Of a DNA stretch of 64,000 nucleotides, positions 26,689 to 35,731 are shown piece after piece; the first letter of the stretch is position 1; the number at the start of each line of letters is the position of its first letter. Source of the stretch: an uncultured Oscillospiraceae bacterium. GTDB taxonomy: Bacteria > Bacillota > Clostridia > Oscillospirales > Acutalibacteraceae. Made by a program: the position numbers and the translations under genes. The stretch is from contig CASEMN010000010.1 of the NCBI GenBank assembly GCA_949289045.1, positions 20,835-84,834 of the forward strand, written 5' to 3'. The notes under the pieces were generated by a model. It did not search any database. It had not been told where the DNA came from and saw only the letters and a list, made by a program, of their open reading frames with translations.

Positions 26689-28278
26689 TTAATATGCTTT
26701 TGGAATTATGATTTTAAATTCTGTGGAAAGACCTTTTTCCGGTGGATAAATTAGACGAATGTTACCGTGGTGAGCGTCGATTATTTTTTTGACTATGGCC
26801 ATTCCGAGGCCTGTTCCTTTACCTGAGGTTCTAGACATATCTCCTGTTGTAAACGGCTCAAAAATAGCTGTGACCATGTTTTCTGGAATTCCTATTCCGT
26901 AATCGCCAATGGTGATTACAGCGCCGTAGGTTTCGCTGTTTACTTCAAAGAAAATGCAGGTCCCCTTCGGATTATACTTTACAGCGTTTATAATTATATT
27001 TTCAATTACTCTTCGGAATAATGCTCTGTCGATTTTACAGTAAATTGGAGTTTCGGGAATTTCAACCTGAAGGTCAAATCCGGAAATTTCAAGCTCCTGA
27101 TATTTTTCGGCAAGATATTCTTTGCAGAATTCACAGATATCGCACTTTTCGGTATTTGCCGTAAAATCAGGGTGTTCCATTTTGCTGTATTCAAAAAACG
27201 AATCCGTAAGGGCGGACACGGCCTCCGCTTTTTTCTCAATGATTTTAATATATTTATCTTTTGTCTCTTCTGATACCATACCGTCGCAGATTGCCTTTGA
27301 ATATCCTTGTATAACTGTTATGGGAGTTTTTAAATCATGAGAAATATCTGTTAGTATCCTCTGGCGTTCTCTGTCGAGATACTCTCGCTTTTTTTCGCTC
27401 TCTTCAAGCCGCTGCGAAAGGTCGTTGAAGTTTTCCATAATTTCTTTAAATTCATAAGGACCCTTATATTTGTCTAAATCAAAAACTGCACCTCTTGTTA
27501 CGCCTAAAACTGCTTCGTTAACTGGAGCAATATATTTCTTAATTTGACGGCTTATCAGCAACGAAAAAATTAAAAGGATAAGGAAGAAGCAGGGAATAAG
27601 TATCCACCAAAGCTTGTAAACGGAGGTAAGTGCGTCATTATAGTATTCAGCGTTAAGTTCGGGCGTTACCATAATTATTGTTCTTTTTAATCCGTTATCG
27701 TTAGTATAAGTGAATTTTGATATACCATAATTTTTTGCGAATTTGCCTGTTAAAAAATTGAATTCTCTTTCTGTAAGATATTCTTTATCACCGAATAGAG
27801 AGCCTTCTACTATTCTGTAGTTTGCATCTAAAATGCTGAAATCGTTAACAAATTTAACGTCGTCTTTGTAAGTTGCCTTTATTACCATATAATAGTATTT
27901 ATTATTTTTAGACATGCCTGAAACTTCAATGAAATCATCGTTATTAAAATCAGGTATTTTATCTATTTCACTTTCAGTAAAAGAGATGCGAGGGGAAACA
28001 TTATCGCTTTTAATAATAATGTTATTGTTTTCGTCTAAAATTAAAATTCTGGTATCCTTGTAGCGGTTAATGGGTATAGAATTAAAATCATCCTGCTTCA
28101 ATTCGTCAAGATGGTTCGTTATGTTACTCATAGTAGGTACATTTACAATATTGTAGATGCTGAATTCCATGATCAAATACACCATCATGAACAAACCGAT
28201 TATCGAAATGGTAAAAAGCATGAGCCATCTAAGATAAATTGATGTAACGCTGTTCTTTCTAAATTTTTTAAACCGCAT
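26689..28278 (-). CDS. Sensor histidine kinase
   Basis: This 529-aa kinase has two membrane helices (residues ~18-42 and ~222-244) around a ~180-residue extracellular sensor. A linker follows, then the dimerisation domain with phospho-acceptor His314 in ISHDLKTP, and the ATPase domain with IENIIINAVKYNP (N box), GDYGIGIP (G1) and GKGTGLGMAI (G2). It overlaps the response-regulator stop by 11 bases, so the pair is coupled. Its large extracellular domain suggests an envelope or external chemical signal. The adjacent dlt-like operon and ABC exporter are plausible targets. Confidence 0.93.
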   Translation of the reverse strand: MRFKKFRKNSVTSIYLRWLMLFTISIIGLFMMVYLIMEFSIYNIVNVPTMSNITNHLDELKQDDFNSIPINRYKDTRILILDENNNIIIKSDNVSPRISFTESEIDKIPDFNNDDFIEVSGMSKNNKYYYMVIKATYKDDVKFVNDFSILDANYRIVEGSLFGDKEYLTEREFNFLTGKFAKNYGISKFTYTNDNGLKRTIIMVTPELNAEYYNDALTSVYKLWWILIPCFFLILLIFSLLISRQIKKYIAPVNEAVLGVTRGAVFDLDKYKGPYEFKEIMENFNDLSQRLEESEKKREYLDRERQRILTDISHDLKTPITVIQGYSKAICDGMVSEETKDKYIKIIEKKAEAVSALTDSFFEYSKMEHPDFTANTEKCDICEFCKEYLAEKYQELEISGFDLQVEIPETPIYCKIDRALFRRVIENIIINAVKYNPKGTCIFFEVNSETYGAVITIGDYGIGIPENMVTAIFEPFTTGDMSRTSGKGTGLGMAIVKKIIDAHHGNIRLIYPPEKGLSTEFKIIIPKAY

Positions 28279-28978
28279 CTATTTTATACCCCAGTCCTCT
28301 TATAGTTTTTATATATTTAGGATTCTTCGGATCATCCTCAATTTTTTCTCTTAAATTTGAGATGTGTACCATCATGGTATTATCGTCGGTTTCAAAAAAC
28401 TCTCCGTTTATACAGGCGTAAAGCTGAGCTTTCGTATATACTCTTCCGGGAGAGCTCATCAGTTTAATAAGAATTTTAAGTTCTGTAGAAGTTAGGGGAA
28501 CAAGGGTGTCTTTTTTTGTTAGCACAAAATTTTCAAGGTCAACGCAAAGTTCACCTATTTTAAGGAATCTTTCTTTTTTACTTTCAGCTGCATCGCTGCC
28601 CAAATGATAAAACCTGCGAAGGCTTGCGTTTATTTGAGCAATAACCTCCATTGGATTAAAGGGCTTTGTTATATATGCGTCAGCACCGATGTTGAGGCCT
28701 AAAATGCGGTCGTTATCGCTACTTTTTGCTGAGAGAATAATTATAGGTACATTGCTGAACTGTCTTACAGCTTTTGTAAGTTCATATCCGTTAATTTTAG
28801 GCATCATTATATCCAGAACCAGTAAATTGAATTTTTCGTTTTGTATTGCGCTTAAAGCCTGGGCTCCGTCGCTGGCAGTTGTAACTTCAAAGTTGCTGCC
28901 CTCAAGATAAAGACGCAAAAGCTCCGAAATGTCAATATCATCTTCAGCTATTAAAATTTTGTATTTCAAATTCTTCAC
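28268..28978 (-). CDS. OmpR/PhoB family response regulator
   Basis: This 236-aa regulator has a receiver domain (residues 1-120) with acidic pocket EDD at 12-14, phospho-acceptor Asp56 in VLDIMMP and Lys in YITKPF near 107. A winged-helix DNA-binding domain follows (140-236, TSTELKILIKLM and MVHISNLREKIEDDP). The frame can start with GTG at 28978 or TTG at 28969; the AAGGA site is very close to the GTG and rather far from the TTG, so the start is uncertain by three residues. It forms one operon with the kinase. A tandem repeat upstream at 29040-29056 could be its own binding site. Confidence 0.93.
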   Translation of the reverse strand: MKNLKYKILIAEDDIDISELLRLYLEGSNFEVTTASDGAQALSAIQNEKFNLLVLDIMMPKINGYELTKAVRQFSNVPIIILSAKSSDNDRILGLNIGADAYITKPFNPMEVIAQINASLRRFYHLGSDAAESKKERFLKIGELCVDLENFVLTKKDTLVPLTSTELKILIKLMSSPGRVYTKAQLYACINGEFFETDDNTMMVHISNLREKIEDDPKNPKYIKTIRGLGYKIDAV

Positions 28979-29039
28979 TTCCTTTTCATCATCCTGTCTA
29001 TTTTATATAGGTCTATAGTAAATATATCATTAATTAAAG

Positions 29040-29056
29040 CTAAAGAAATCTTAAGA
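29040..29056 (-). promoter_or_regulatory. Candidate autoregulatory site of the two-component operon
   Basis: On the minus strand, TCTTAAG and TCTTTAG start 10 bases apart, 62-78 bases upstream of the response-regulator start. OmpR/PhoB proteins typically bind such direct repeats one helical turn apart. The same pair occurs upstream of the dlt-like operon. Confidence 0.45.
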
Positions 29057-29097
29057 TTGCTTTGTTACAGGAAGAAAATACAAAAAATAAAGAAAAA

Positions 29098-29119
29098 GCG
29101 GCAGCTTATAAGCTGCCGC
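29098..29119 (-). terminator. Terminator of the ABC exporter operon
   Basis: On the minus strand, the perfect palindrome GCGGCAGCTT/AAGCTGCCGC is followed by TTTTTCTTTATTTTTT. Confidence 0.9.
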
Positions 29120-29175
29120 CTGTACATTTTATGGCTTTGCCGTCAGCCTGTAAAAGTATAGTAGATAATATTAAA

Positions 29176-31020
29176 TTATTCGGCTGAGGCAAACTGGCTT
29201 TTGTAAAGTTCGGAATAAAATCCGCCTTTATCAAGAAGTTCTTGATGTTTGCCTGTTTCAACAATTTGTCCGTCATTCATAACCAAAATCATATCGGCTT
29301 TTCTGATTGTTGAAAGACGGTGAGCTATAACGAAGCTGGTCTTATTTTTCATCAGCTCTTCCATGGCGTCCTGAATTAAAAGTTCGGTTCTTGTATCAAC
29401 AGAGCTTGTAGCCTCATCGAGAATAAGAACTGCGGGATTTGCCAAAACAGCTCTGGCAATTGTTAAAAGCTGCCTCTGACCCTGAGAGATATTTGTGCCG
29501 TCCTCTTCAAGAGCCATATTGTATCCGTCGGCATAGGTGGAAATAAAGCTGTTGGCTTTTGCGGAAATGGCTGCATTTTTGATATCCTCTTCAGATGCAT
29601 CCATGTTGCCGTAGGCTATATTGTCATGAACTGTTCCTTTGAAAAGCCATGTGTCTTGCAAAACCATACCGAAGGCTTTGCGTAGCTGTGCCCTTGAAAG
29701 CTTTCTTATATCAATTCCATCAACTTTTATGCTTCCCGAATTAATATCGTAAAACCTCATTAATAAGTTAACAATGGTGGTTTTTCCGGCTCCGGTGGGA
29801 CCGACAATAGCTATAAGCTGACCCGGTTTAACGTGAAGGTTGAAGTTGCGTATAAGAGGCTTGTCCGGCGAATAGCTGAACTCAACGTTTTCAAAAGAAA
29901 TTTCTCCTTTGGGTGTGGGAAGATCGTATTCAACCGTTTCTTCAGGTTCATCTTCCTGTTCGAGAAGAATGAACACTCTTTCTGCCGAAGCAAGGGAAGA
30001 CTGTATGTTATTTGCGATATTTCCAAGGTCGGAAATAGGCTGGGTAAACATTTTTGAGTAAGTGATAAAGCTTGTAACGTCGCCGAGAGTAATCAGCCTT
30101 TTGAAAACATAAACGCCTCCGGCAACGCAGATCATAACATAGCCTATGTTGTTGATGAAATTAAGAAAGGGCATAATTGTACCGGAAATAAACTGAGCTT
30201 TTCTGCTTGAAGTATAAAGCTCTTCGTTAATTTCATTAAATTCATCAATTGCCTCTTTTTCGTGGCCGAAAACTTTAACGATATTGTGACCGTTATACAT
30301 TTCTTCAATATGTCCGTTAAGCTCTCCGGTACGATCCCACTGAGCACGGAAATATTTTCTGGAACGCTTTGCAACGAAAAGAGCAACTATGAGACAAGCG
30401 GGAATTACTGAAAGAGTGATAAGGGTCATTTCCCAGCTCACGTAAATCATCATTGCCAAAACGCCTATAAGGGTTGCAGTGGAAGTGATAATTTGAGTAA
30501 AGTTATTCTGCAGGGTGTTGCTGATGTTATCTATGTCGTTCATAATTCGGCTGAGAATTTCGCCTTTTGTGTTACTGTCAAAATACTTCAGGGGTAATTT
30601 TGAAATCTTTTGGTTTATTTTCTCACGCATATCCCTGACAACTGTTTGAGTAATGCCGGCCATTGTGTAATTCTGTACAAAAGTAAAAATTGCACTGCCA
30701 ACGTAAACTGCAAGCAATATTAACAATGTCTTTCCTATTGCACTCATATCAATTTGCTGACCCGAAAGCCTTACCTGAATTTGCTGCTGAATAGCGTCAA
30801 CCGAATCTCCCAAAAGCAAAGGTCCGATAATATTGAGAATGGTCGCCGCAATTCCTCCAAGAAGTGCTATGATGACAGGAAGTTTGTGGTTCGCAAGAAG
30901 CTTTAAAAGCTTTCCGGCTGTCTGCACTGAACTGACTGGTTTTTCACCGGGAGGTCTGTTGCCGGCTTCACGGCTGAAAGCTCTGATTTTTTTAGTAGGA
31001 GACGATTTTGTTTTTTTCAT
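29176..31020 (-). CDS. Heterodimeric ABC exporter, subunit with the canonical Walker B Glu
   Basis: This 614-aa half-transporter has six membrane helices (about residues 50-350) and a C-terminal ATPase domain. Walker A is GPTGAGKTT, and Walker B is VLILDEATSSVD with the catalytic Glu. The signature is ISQGQRQ rather than LSGGQ, so this subunit carries a degenerate signature. An ~45-residue basic, Pro-rich N-terminal extension precedes the first helix. It overlaps its partner gene in ATGA. Such pairs (BmrCD, LmrCD, TM287/288) export drugs, lipids or peptides. The nearby two-component system may control it, but a terminator separates them. Confidence 0.93.
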   Translation of the reverse strand: MKKTKSSPTKKIRAFSREAGNRPPGEKPVSSVQTAGKLLKLLANHKLPVIIALLGGIAATILNIIGPLLLGDSVDAIQQQIQVRLSGQQIDMSAIGKTLLILLAVYVGSAIFTFVQNYTMAGITQTVVRDMREKINQKISKLPLKYFDSNTKGEILSRIMNDIDNISNTLQNNFTQIITSTATLIGVLAMMIYVSWEMTLITLSVIPACLIVALFVAKRSRKYFRAQWDRTGELNGHIEEMYNGHNIVKVFGHEKEAIDEFNEINEELYTSSRKAQFISGTIMPFLNFINNIGYVMICVAGGVYVFKRLITLGDVTSFITYSKMFTQPISDLGNIANNIQSSLASAERVFILLEQEDEPEETVEYDLPTPKGEISFENVEFSYSPDKPLIRNFNLHVKPGQLIAIVGPTGAGKTTIVNLLMRFYDINSGSIKVDGIDIRKLSRAQLRKAFGMVLQDTWLFKGTVHDNIAYGNMDASEEDIKNAAISAKANSFISTYADGYNMALEEDGTNISQGQRQLLTIARAVLANPAVLILDEATSSVDTRTELLIQDAMEELMKNKTSFVIAHRLSTIRKADMILVMNDGQIVETGKHQELLDKGGFYSELYKSQFASAE

Positions 31021-32771
31021 TCTATCTCCTCCTTTGAAAGCTGTGATTCAACAATTTCTCTGTATACTTTACAGGTTTTAAGAAGCTCTTTATGAGTTCC
31101 CTGACCGGCAATCTCTCCGTCGTCAAGTACAATAATTTTGTCAGCGTTTAAAATTGTGCCAACTCTCTGAGCTACTATTATCTGTGTAGAATCAGCAAAA
31201 TTTTTTTGTATAGCTGCTCTGAGCAATGCATCTGTTTTAAAATCCAAAGCTGAAAAACTGTCGTCAAAAATATAAATTTCTGCGTTCCTAATAAGTGCAC
31301 GGGCGATGGAAATACGCTGTTTTTGTCCGCCGGAAAGATTTGTGGCGTTCTGTGAAAGTCTGCTTTCGAGCTTTTTGGGAAGCTGGTTTACAAAGTTTGC
31401 CGCTTGTGCGGTTTCAAGAGCCTTCCACATCTCTTCTTCAGTTGCGTCTTCCTTGCCGTAACGCAGGTTATCTGCAACAGTACCGCTGAAAAGCAATACC
31501 TTTTGGGGCACATAGCCGATTTTTTTATATAGGTCGGATAAAGCCATATCTTTAATATTTGTTCCGTCAACAAGTATCTCGCCGGAGCTTACGTCGTAAA
31601 AGCGGGAGATAAGATTTATAAGAGTTGTTTTTCCGCAGCCGGTGCCGCCGATAATAGCGGTGACTTCTCCCGGATTTGCGGTGAAACTTACATTATTTAT
31701 AACATTTCTCTCTGCTCCATCGTAACCGAAAGAAACATTTTTAAACTCAACTTTTCCCTGGCCGCCGATGGAAACCGCAGGAGTAAGTGGTTCTTTAATC
31801 ATGGGTTCCATGTCAAGAATTGCACATATACGTCTTGCTGAAATTGCAGCACGAGGAACCATTACAAACATGGAAGCGGCAAGTCCTACGGCAAAAACAA
31901 TCATAATAAGATACATCATAAAAGCCTGAAGGTTGCCTATAGTTCCGGCAATTTCCTGTGCCTGAGTGGTAACATCCATGTTGTTTACCTGTCTGCTGCC
32001 AAGCCAAATGAGAGCGATTATCATAGAGTACATTAAAAACATTGCAAGAGGAATAAGAGAAGCGAAGAGTCGGTTTGTTTTTAATGCTATTTCAGTCAGT
32101 TCAAAATTAGCTTTTCTGAAGCGTTCCTGCTCATGCTTTTGTCTGTTAAAAGCCCTTATAACTCGAACGCCGCCTAAACGCTCACGTACAACCTGATTTA
32201 AAGCGTCGGTTTTCTTCTGCATTTGCTCGAACCAGGGAAGTACTCTTTTAACGACAAAAAGAGCAATAAGAGCGATTATCGGTATTACTGTAAAAATAAC
32301 CAACGACAGAGTTTTGTTCATTGTGAAAGCCATAATGGCGCCGCCGACCATCATTATCGGAGCGCTGATAATCATTCTCATACTGACAAGCACAAGGTTT
32401 TGAATTTGTGTAATATCATTAGTAGAACGTGTTATCATTGACGATACGCCGATTTTATCTATATCGCATTGAGATAAACTTTCGGCTTTAAGAAAAACCG
32501 CACGGCGCAGCTCTTTACCGAATCCGGTTGAAGCTTTGCTTGAAAAATAACTGGAAAGTACAGCCGCAAAGACACCGAAAATCGAGGCAATTATCATAAA
32601 AAAGCCCATGATGTAAATATAAACGAGCTTGCCTCCTGCAATGCCGTTGTTCATTATATCCGCCATCATAGATGGAAGAACCAACTGCATTGCACTGTTG
32701 ATAAGAATGAAAATTGTGGCAAAAATTGCCGACCACTTATAATTTTTGAGGTAGCTGAGAACTTTCAGCAA
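31017..32771 (-). CDS. Heterodimeric ABC exporter, subunit with degenerate Walker B
   Basis: This protein is about 584 aa from TTG at 32771, which has GGGGGTGG six bases upstream. ATGs at 32786 and 32840 are in frame but lack a site. It has six membrane helices, then an ATPase domain with Walker A GGTGCGKTT and a perfect LSGGQKQR signature. Walker B is IYIFDDSFSALD, with Asp in place of the catalytic Glu. Together with the partner's ISQGQ signature this gives one working and one degenerate ATP site, the usual layout of heterodimeric exporters. It is first in the two-gene operon, behind a strong promoter. Confidence 0.92.
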   Translation of the reverse strand: MLKVLSYLKNYKWSAIFATIFILINSAMQLVLPSMMADIMNNGIAGGKLVYIYIMGFFMIIASIFGVFAAVLSSYFSSKASTGFGKELRRAVFLKAESLSQCDIDKIGVSSMITRSTNDITQIQNLVLVSMRMIISAPIMMVGGAIMAFTMNKTLSLVIFTVIPIIALIALFVVKRVLPWFEQMQKKTDALNQVVRERLGGVRVIRAFNRQKHEQERFRKANFELTEIALKTNRLFASLIPLAMFLMYSMIIALIWLGSRQVNNMDVTTQAQEIAGTIGNLQAFMMYLIMIVFAVGLAASMFVMVPRAAISARRICAILDMEPMIKEPLTPAVSIGGQGKVEFKNVSFGYDGAERNVINNVSFTANPGEVTAIIGGTGCGKTTLINLISRFYDVSSGEILVDGTNIKDMALSDLYKKIGYVPQKVLLFSGTVADNLRYGKEDATEEEMWKALETAQAANFVNQLPKKLESRLSQNATNLSGGQKQRISIARALIRNAEIYIFDDSFSALDFKTDALLRAAIQKNFADSTQIIVAQRVGTILNADKIIVLDDGEIAGQGTHKELLKTCKVYREIVESQLSKEEIE

Positions 32772-32875
32772 GTGATCCACCCCCATAAACATTTTAAAAT
32801 TAATGGTTGATAAAGGCCGCCTAACGGTCTTTAAATTCAAAACATATAAAATAATAGCAAAGAATTACAACAGAA

Positions 32876-32904
32876 GTGTTAAGCAAAAATTAAATTGCTT
32901 ACAC
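32876..32904 (-). promoter_or_regulatory. Inverted repeat near the start of the ABC exporter transcript
   Basis: Arms GTGTTAAGCAA and TTGCTTACAC, with one bulged base, lie right after the -10 element in a ~135-base leader. It could be an operator for an unlinked repressor or an RNA hairpin. Confidence 0.5.
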
Positions 32905-32914
32905 AATCAGCATA

Positions 32915-32943
32915 ATTATATCATTACTTAACTAATTTTGCAA
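32915..32943 (-). promoter_or_regulatory. Sigma-A promoter of the ABC exporter operon
   Basis: On the minus strand, TTGCAA (32938-32943), a 17-nt spacer and a perfect TATAAT (32915-32920). Confidence 0.8.
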
Positions 32944-33000
32944 AGATTTAATAGGAATATATTTAATTCGAGCTTTTTCTTCATTTGTCATAAAAATAAT

Positions 33001-33029
33001 TTGAAAGTAAAGTGAATTTATGATAAAAT
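33001..33029 (+). promoter_or_regulatory. Sigma-A promoter of the fucosidase operon
   Basis: TTGAAA, a 17-nt spacer and TAAAAT with a TG one base before it (extended -10), 36 bases ahead of the ATG. Confidence 0.8.
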
Positions 33030-33065
33030 TTCTATAAATTTATTTGTTTTTCGCGGAGGAGCGGT

Positions 33066-34487
33066 ATGGAAAAAGATATAATTGTAAAAGCGGCAAATAC
33101 TGTGCCTAGTGAAAGGCAGTACAACTGGCAACAGATGGAATTTTATGCATTTGCCCATTTTGGAATTAATACATTTACAAATCGGGAGTGGGGAAAAGGT
33201 GATGAATCCCCGGCTCTTTTTAACCCTACGGATTTTGACGCAGATCAGTGGGTTGAAGCTATTAAGTCTGCCGGGATGACAGGACTTATTTTAACCGCCA
33301 AGCATCATGACGGATTTTGTCTCTGGCCGAGTGCTTATACAGAGCATAGTGTTAAAAATAGTCCATGGAAAGACGGTAAGGGTGACGTTGTAAAAGAGGT
33401 GTCAGAGGCCTGTAAAAAGGGCGGTATAAAATTCGGAATATATCTTTCGCCTTGGGACAGACATGAACCAACATACGGAAGCGGTGAGGAATATAATACC
33501 TTTTATAAAAACCAGCTTCGTGAGCTTATGACTAATTACGGGGAGCTTTTCTGTCTGTGGTTTGACGGAGCCTGCGGAGAAGGCAAAAACGGTAAGAAGC
33601 AGGAATATGACTGGGAAGGTTATTACGCTTTAATTAGAGAGCTTCAGCCTAATGCTGTAATAAATATCTGTGGACCTGATGTTCGTTGGTGCGGAAACGA
33701 AGCAGGAAAATGCCGTGAATCCGAATGGAGCGTTGTACCTTCATCTATGGTAGACAATGAAAGGACAGCGGAAAAATCCCAGCAGGAAGATGACGCTTCT
33801 TTTGCGAAAAAAGTTGACAGTACCGACGAAGACCTTGGAAGCAGAAGAGTAATTGAGCAGGCAAACGACTGTGTATGGTATCCCTGCGAGGTAGATACCT
33901 CCATAAGACCGGGTTGGTTTTATCATAAAAATCAGGACAGGAAAGTTAAAAGTTTAAAGAAATTAATTAAAATATATGAAAGCTCTGTAGGCGGAAACGC
34001 AAGCCTTCTTCTTAATATTCCTCCCGATAAAAAAGGACGTATCGCTAAAGCCGATGTTAAACGGCTGAAAGAATTTGGCAGCTATCTCAGAAATACATAT
34101 TCTGAAAATCTTGCAACAGGAGCTAAGGCGAAGGCCAGTGAATGTGAGAATGATAAAGTGTCTGCAGATATGGCGCTTACTGCAGATAAAAAAGAATTCT
34201 GGAAGCCCTGCGACGGTACGGAAAAGTCAGAATTTACAGTTGATTTCGGAAAAACTGTTCAGTTTAGCCGAATTGTTTTAGGTGAACAGATTTTAGTAGG
34301 CCAGCGTGTCGAAAAATTCAGTATTTACGCCGATAAGAAAGGAAACTGGAAAAAGGTTTTCGACGGAACAGTAATCGGATATAAGAAAATTTGTAAATTC
34401 CGTAAGACAAAAACTTCAAAGATAAAAATTATATTTGAACAGTCAAGAGTTTGTCCCACTCTTACAAAGCTGGAGGTGTACCGCTGA
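33066..34487 (+). CDS. Alpha-L-fucosidase, GH29
   Basis: This 473-aa enzyme has a GH29 TIM barrel (residues 15-345) followed by a C-terminal galactose-binding-like (F5/8 type) domain of about 125 residues. It releases alpha-linked L-fucose. The nucleophile is Asp167 in LWFDGACG. Typical motifs include LILTAKHHDGFCLWPSAYT, an aromatic-rich site segment near residue 80, and GIYLSPWDRH near 140. No signal peptide is seen, so it acts in the cytoplasm on imported fucosides. GGAGGAG precedes the ATG. It is cotranscribed with a TIM-barrel isomerase and DUF6054. Mucin- or plant-derived fucose is the likely substrate source, by inference. Confidence 0.93.
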   Translation: MEKDIIVKAANTVPSERQYNWQQMEFYAFAHFGINTFTNREWGKGDESPALFNPTDFDADQWVEAIKSAGMTGLILTAKHHDGFCLWPSAYTEHSVKNSPWKDGKGDVVKEVSEACKKGGIKFGIYLSPWDRHEPTYGSGEEYNTFYKNQLRELMTNYGELFCLWFDGACGEGKNGKKQEYDWEGYYALIRELQPNAVINICGPDVRWCGNEAGKCRESEWSVVPSSMVDNERTAEKSQQEDDASFAKKVDSTDEDLGSRRVIEQANDCVWYPCEVDTSIRPGWFYHKNQDRKVKSLKKLIKIYESSVGGNASLLLNIPPDKKGRIAKADVKRLKEFGSYLRNTYSENLATGAKAKASECENDKVSADMALTADKKEFWKPCDGTEKSEFTVDFGKTVQFSRIVLGEQILVGQRVEKFSIYADKKGNWKKVFDGTVIGYKKICKFRKTKTSKIKIIFEQSRVCPTLTKLEVYR

Positions 34488-34488
34488 T

Positions 34489-35274
34489 ATGGATTTCGGA
34501 ATGCCGACCCTTATAGAATACGACAGTATTGAGGAAAATGCGGTTTTGTGCCGAAAGCTGGGACTGAGCTTTCTTGAACTTAATATGAACCTGCCTTTTT
34601 GTCAGACGTTTGGAGATAAAGACATTGTGCGGTTAAATAAAATTTCTCAGGAAAACGGAATATATTTTACGCTGCACCTTGATGAAAATGCAGATTTCTG
34701 TAATTTTAATCCTGTAATAAAGGCCGGCTGGCAGCGAGTGCTTAAAGACACCTTATCTGCGGCAGCAGAGCTTAAAATCCCGCTTGTGAATATGCATTTA
34801 AATAGAGGCGTTTGGTTTACTCTGCCCGATAAAAAAGTTTTTCTTTATGAAAAATATGCTTCTCACTATGAAAGATCCCTGAATGAATTCAAAGGGATAT
34901 GTGCTGATTTTTTGGGTAAAGTTAAGGTTTCGATTGAAAATACAAACGGTTTTCTATCTTTTGAAAAAGAAGCCATTGAAAACCTTATCAAGGAAGAAAA
35001 TATTGGTGTTACGTGGGATATAGGTCACTGTGAATCTGCTGGCAATAAAGATGAAAGCTTTATGCTGAAAAACCGCAATAAGCTTTATCATATGCATGTT
35101 CATGATGCTTTTGAAAAAAAGGATCATCTGCCCTTAGGCGATGGAAAAATAAACCTTAGCGAAAGGCTTAAAATTGCCGAAGAAGCAGGATGTCGTTGTG
35201 TAGTGGAGGTGAAAACCTCTCAATCTCTTTGTGATTCGGTTCTCTGGCTTAGAGAAAATAAATATATGAAATGA
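34489..35274 (+). CDS. Sugar-phosphate isomerase/epimerase-like TIM barrel protein
   Basis: This protein is 261 aa from the ATG just after the fucosidase stop, with GGAGGTG ten bases upstream inside the fucosidase's last codons. It is a xylose-isomerase-like TIM barrel (AP-endonuclease family 2). Candidate metal and active-site segments are SIENTNG near residue 145, VTWDIGHCES near 172, LYHMHVHDA near 197 and CVVEVK near 240. These proteins isomerise or epimerise sugars and inositols, and some are nucleases. Coupling to a fucosidase suggests handling of the released sugar, but no substrate can be named. Confidence 0.85.
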   Translation: MDFGMPTLIEYDSIEENAVLCRKLGLSFLELNMNLPFCQTFGDKDIVRLNKISQENGIYFTLHLDENADFCNFNPVIKAGWQRVLKDTLSAAAELKIPLVNMHLNRGVWFTLPDKKVFLYEKYASHYERSLNEFKGICADFLGKVKVSIENTNGFLSFEKEAIENLIKEENIGVTWDIGHCESAGNKDESFMLKNRNKLYHMHVHDAFEKKDHLPLGDGKINLSERLKIAEEAGCRCVVEVKTSQSLCDSVLWLRENKYMK

Positions 35275-35283
35275 GGGGAGAAT

Positions 35284-35631
35284 ATGGCAAAATACGAAGT
35301 TACGTTAAAGGGAACCTGCCAGGAAGTGTTGTCTGTAGTTGAAGATGCTGTCAGCAACAGTGTTTCCGCTACCTGTGAGGATTCCAGCGATTACTGTGTA
35401 GGCGATGTCAAGTGCGCTGTAAGAGTTTATGAACGTTACAGCTGGAGCGGTAGTAACCGTGTAAGTCTTAGCGTGACGGTTCTCGAACATGATGGTGAAG
35501 TGTTTTTGACAGCCATAACTTCCGGCGGCAGCCAAGCTATGTTTTTTAAAGTAAACACCATTGGTGAAGAGGCCTTTCTTGATGAAATTTCCGCAGCTAT
35601 TGAGAATTACAAAAGCGGAACGGAACAATAA
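35284..35631 (+). CDS. DUF6054 family protein
   Basis: This 115-aa protein matches, from memory, the small clostridial family DUF6054: MAKYEVTLKG start, GDVKCAVRVYERYSWSG middle and TSGGSQAMFFKVNTIGEEAFLD end. It has no signal peptide, membrane segment or known catalytic motif. The sequence alternates beta-like strands with a final helix. It follows the TIM-barrel gene by nine bases, with a GAGGGGAG site, and is last in the fucosidase operon before a terminator. The function is not known; the fixed core suggests a structural or binding role. Confidence 0.75.
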   Translation: MAKYEVTLKGTCQEVLSVVEDAVSNSVSATCEDSSDYCVGDVKCAVRVYERYSWSGSNRVSLSVTVLEHDGEVFLTAITSGGSQAMFFKVNTIGEEAFLDEISAAIENYKSGTEQ

Positions 35632-35677
35632 TTTTAGAGCAAAAGCTTTTATGTTACTACTCATATCGTGTAAAATC

Positions 35678-35712
35678 AAAGGCGACCATCCTCTGGGATG
35701 GCCGCCTTTTGA
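35678..35712. terminator. Bidirectional terminator
   Basis: Arms AAAGGCGACCATCC and GGATGGCCGCCTTT (one mismatch) with a 4-nt loop, between converging genes. Confidence 0.88.
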
Positions 35713-35731
35713 ATGCTATCTATAATGCCAA

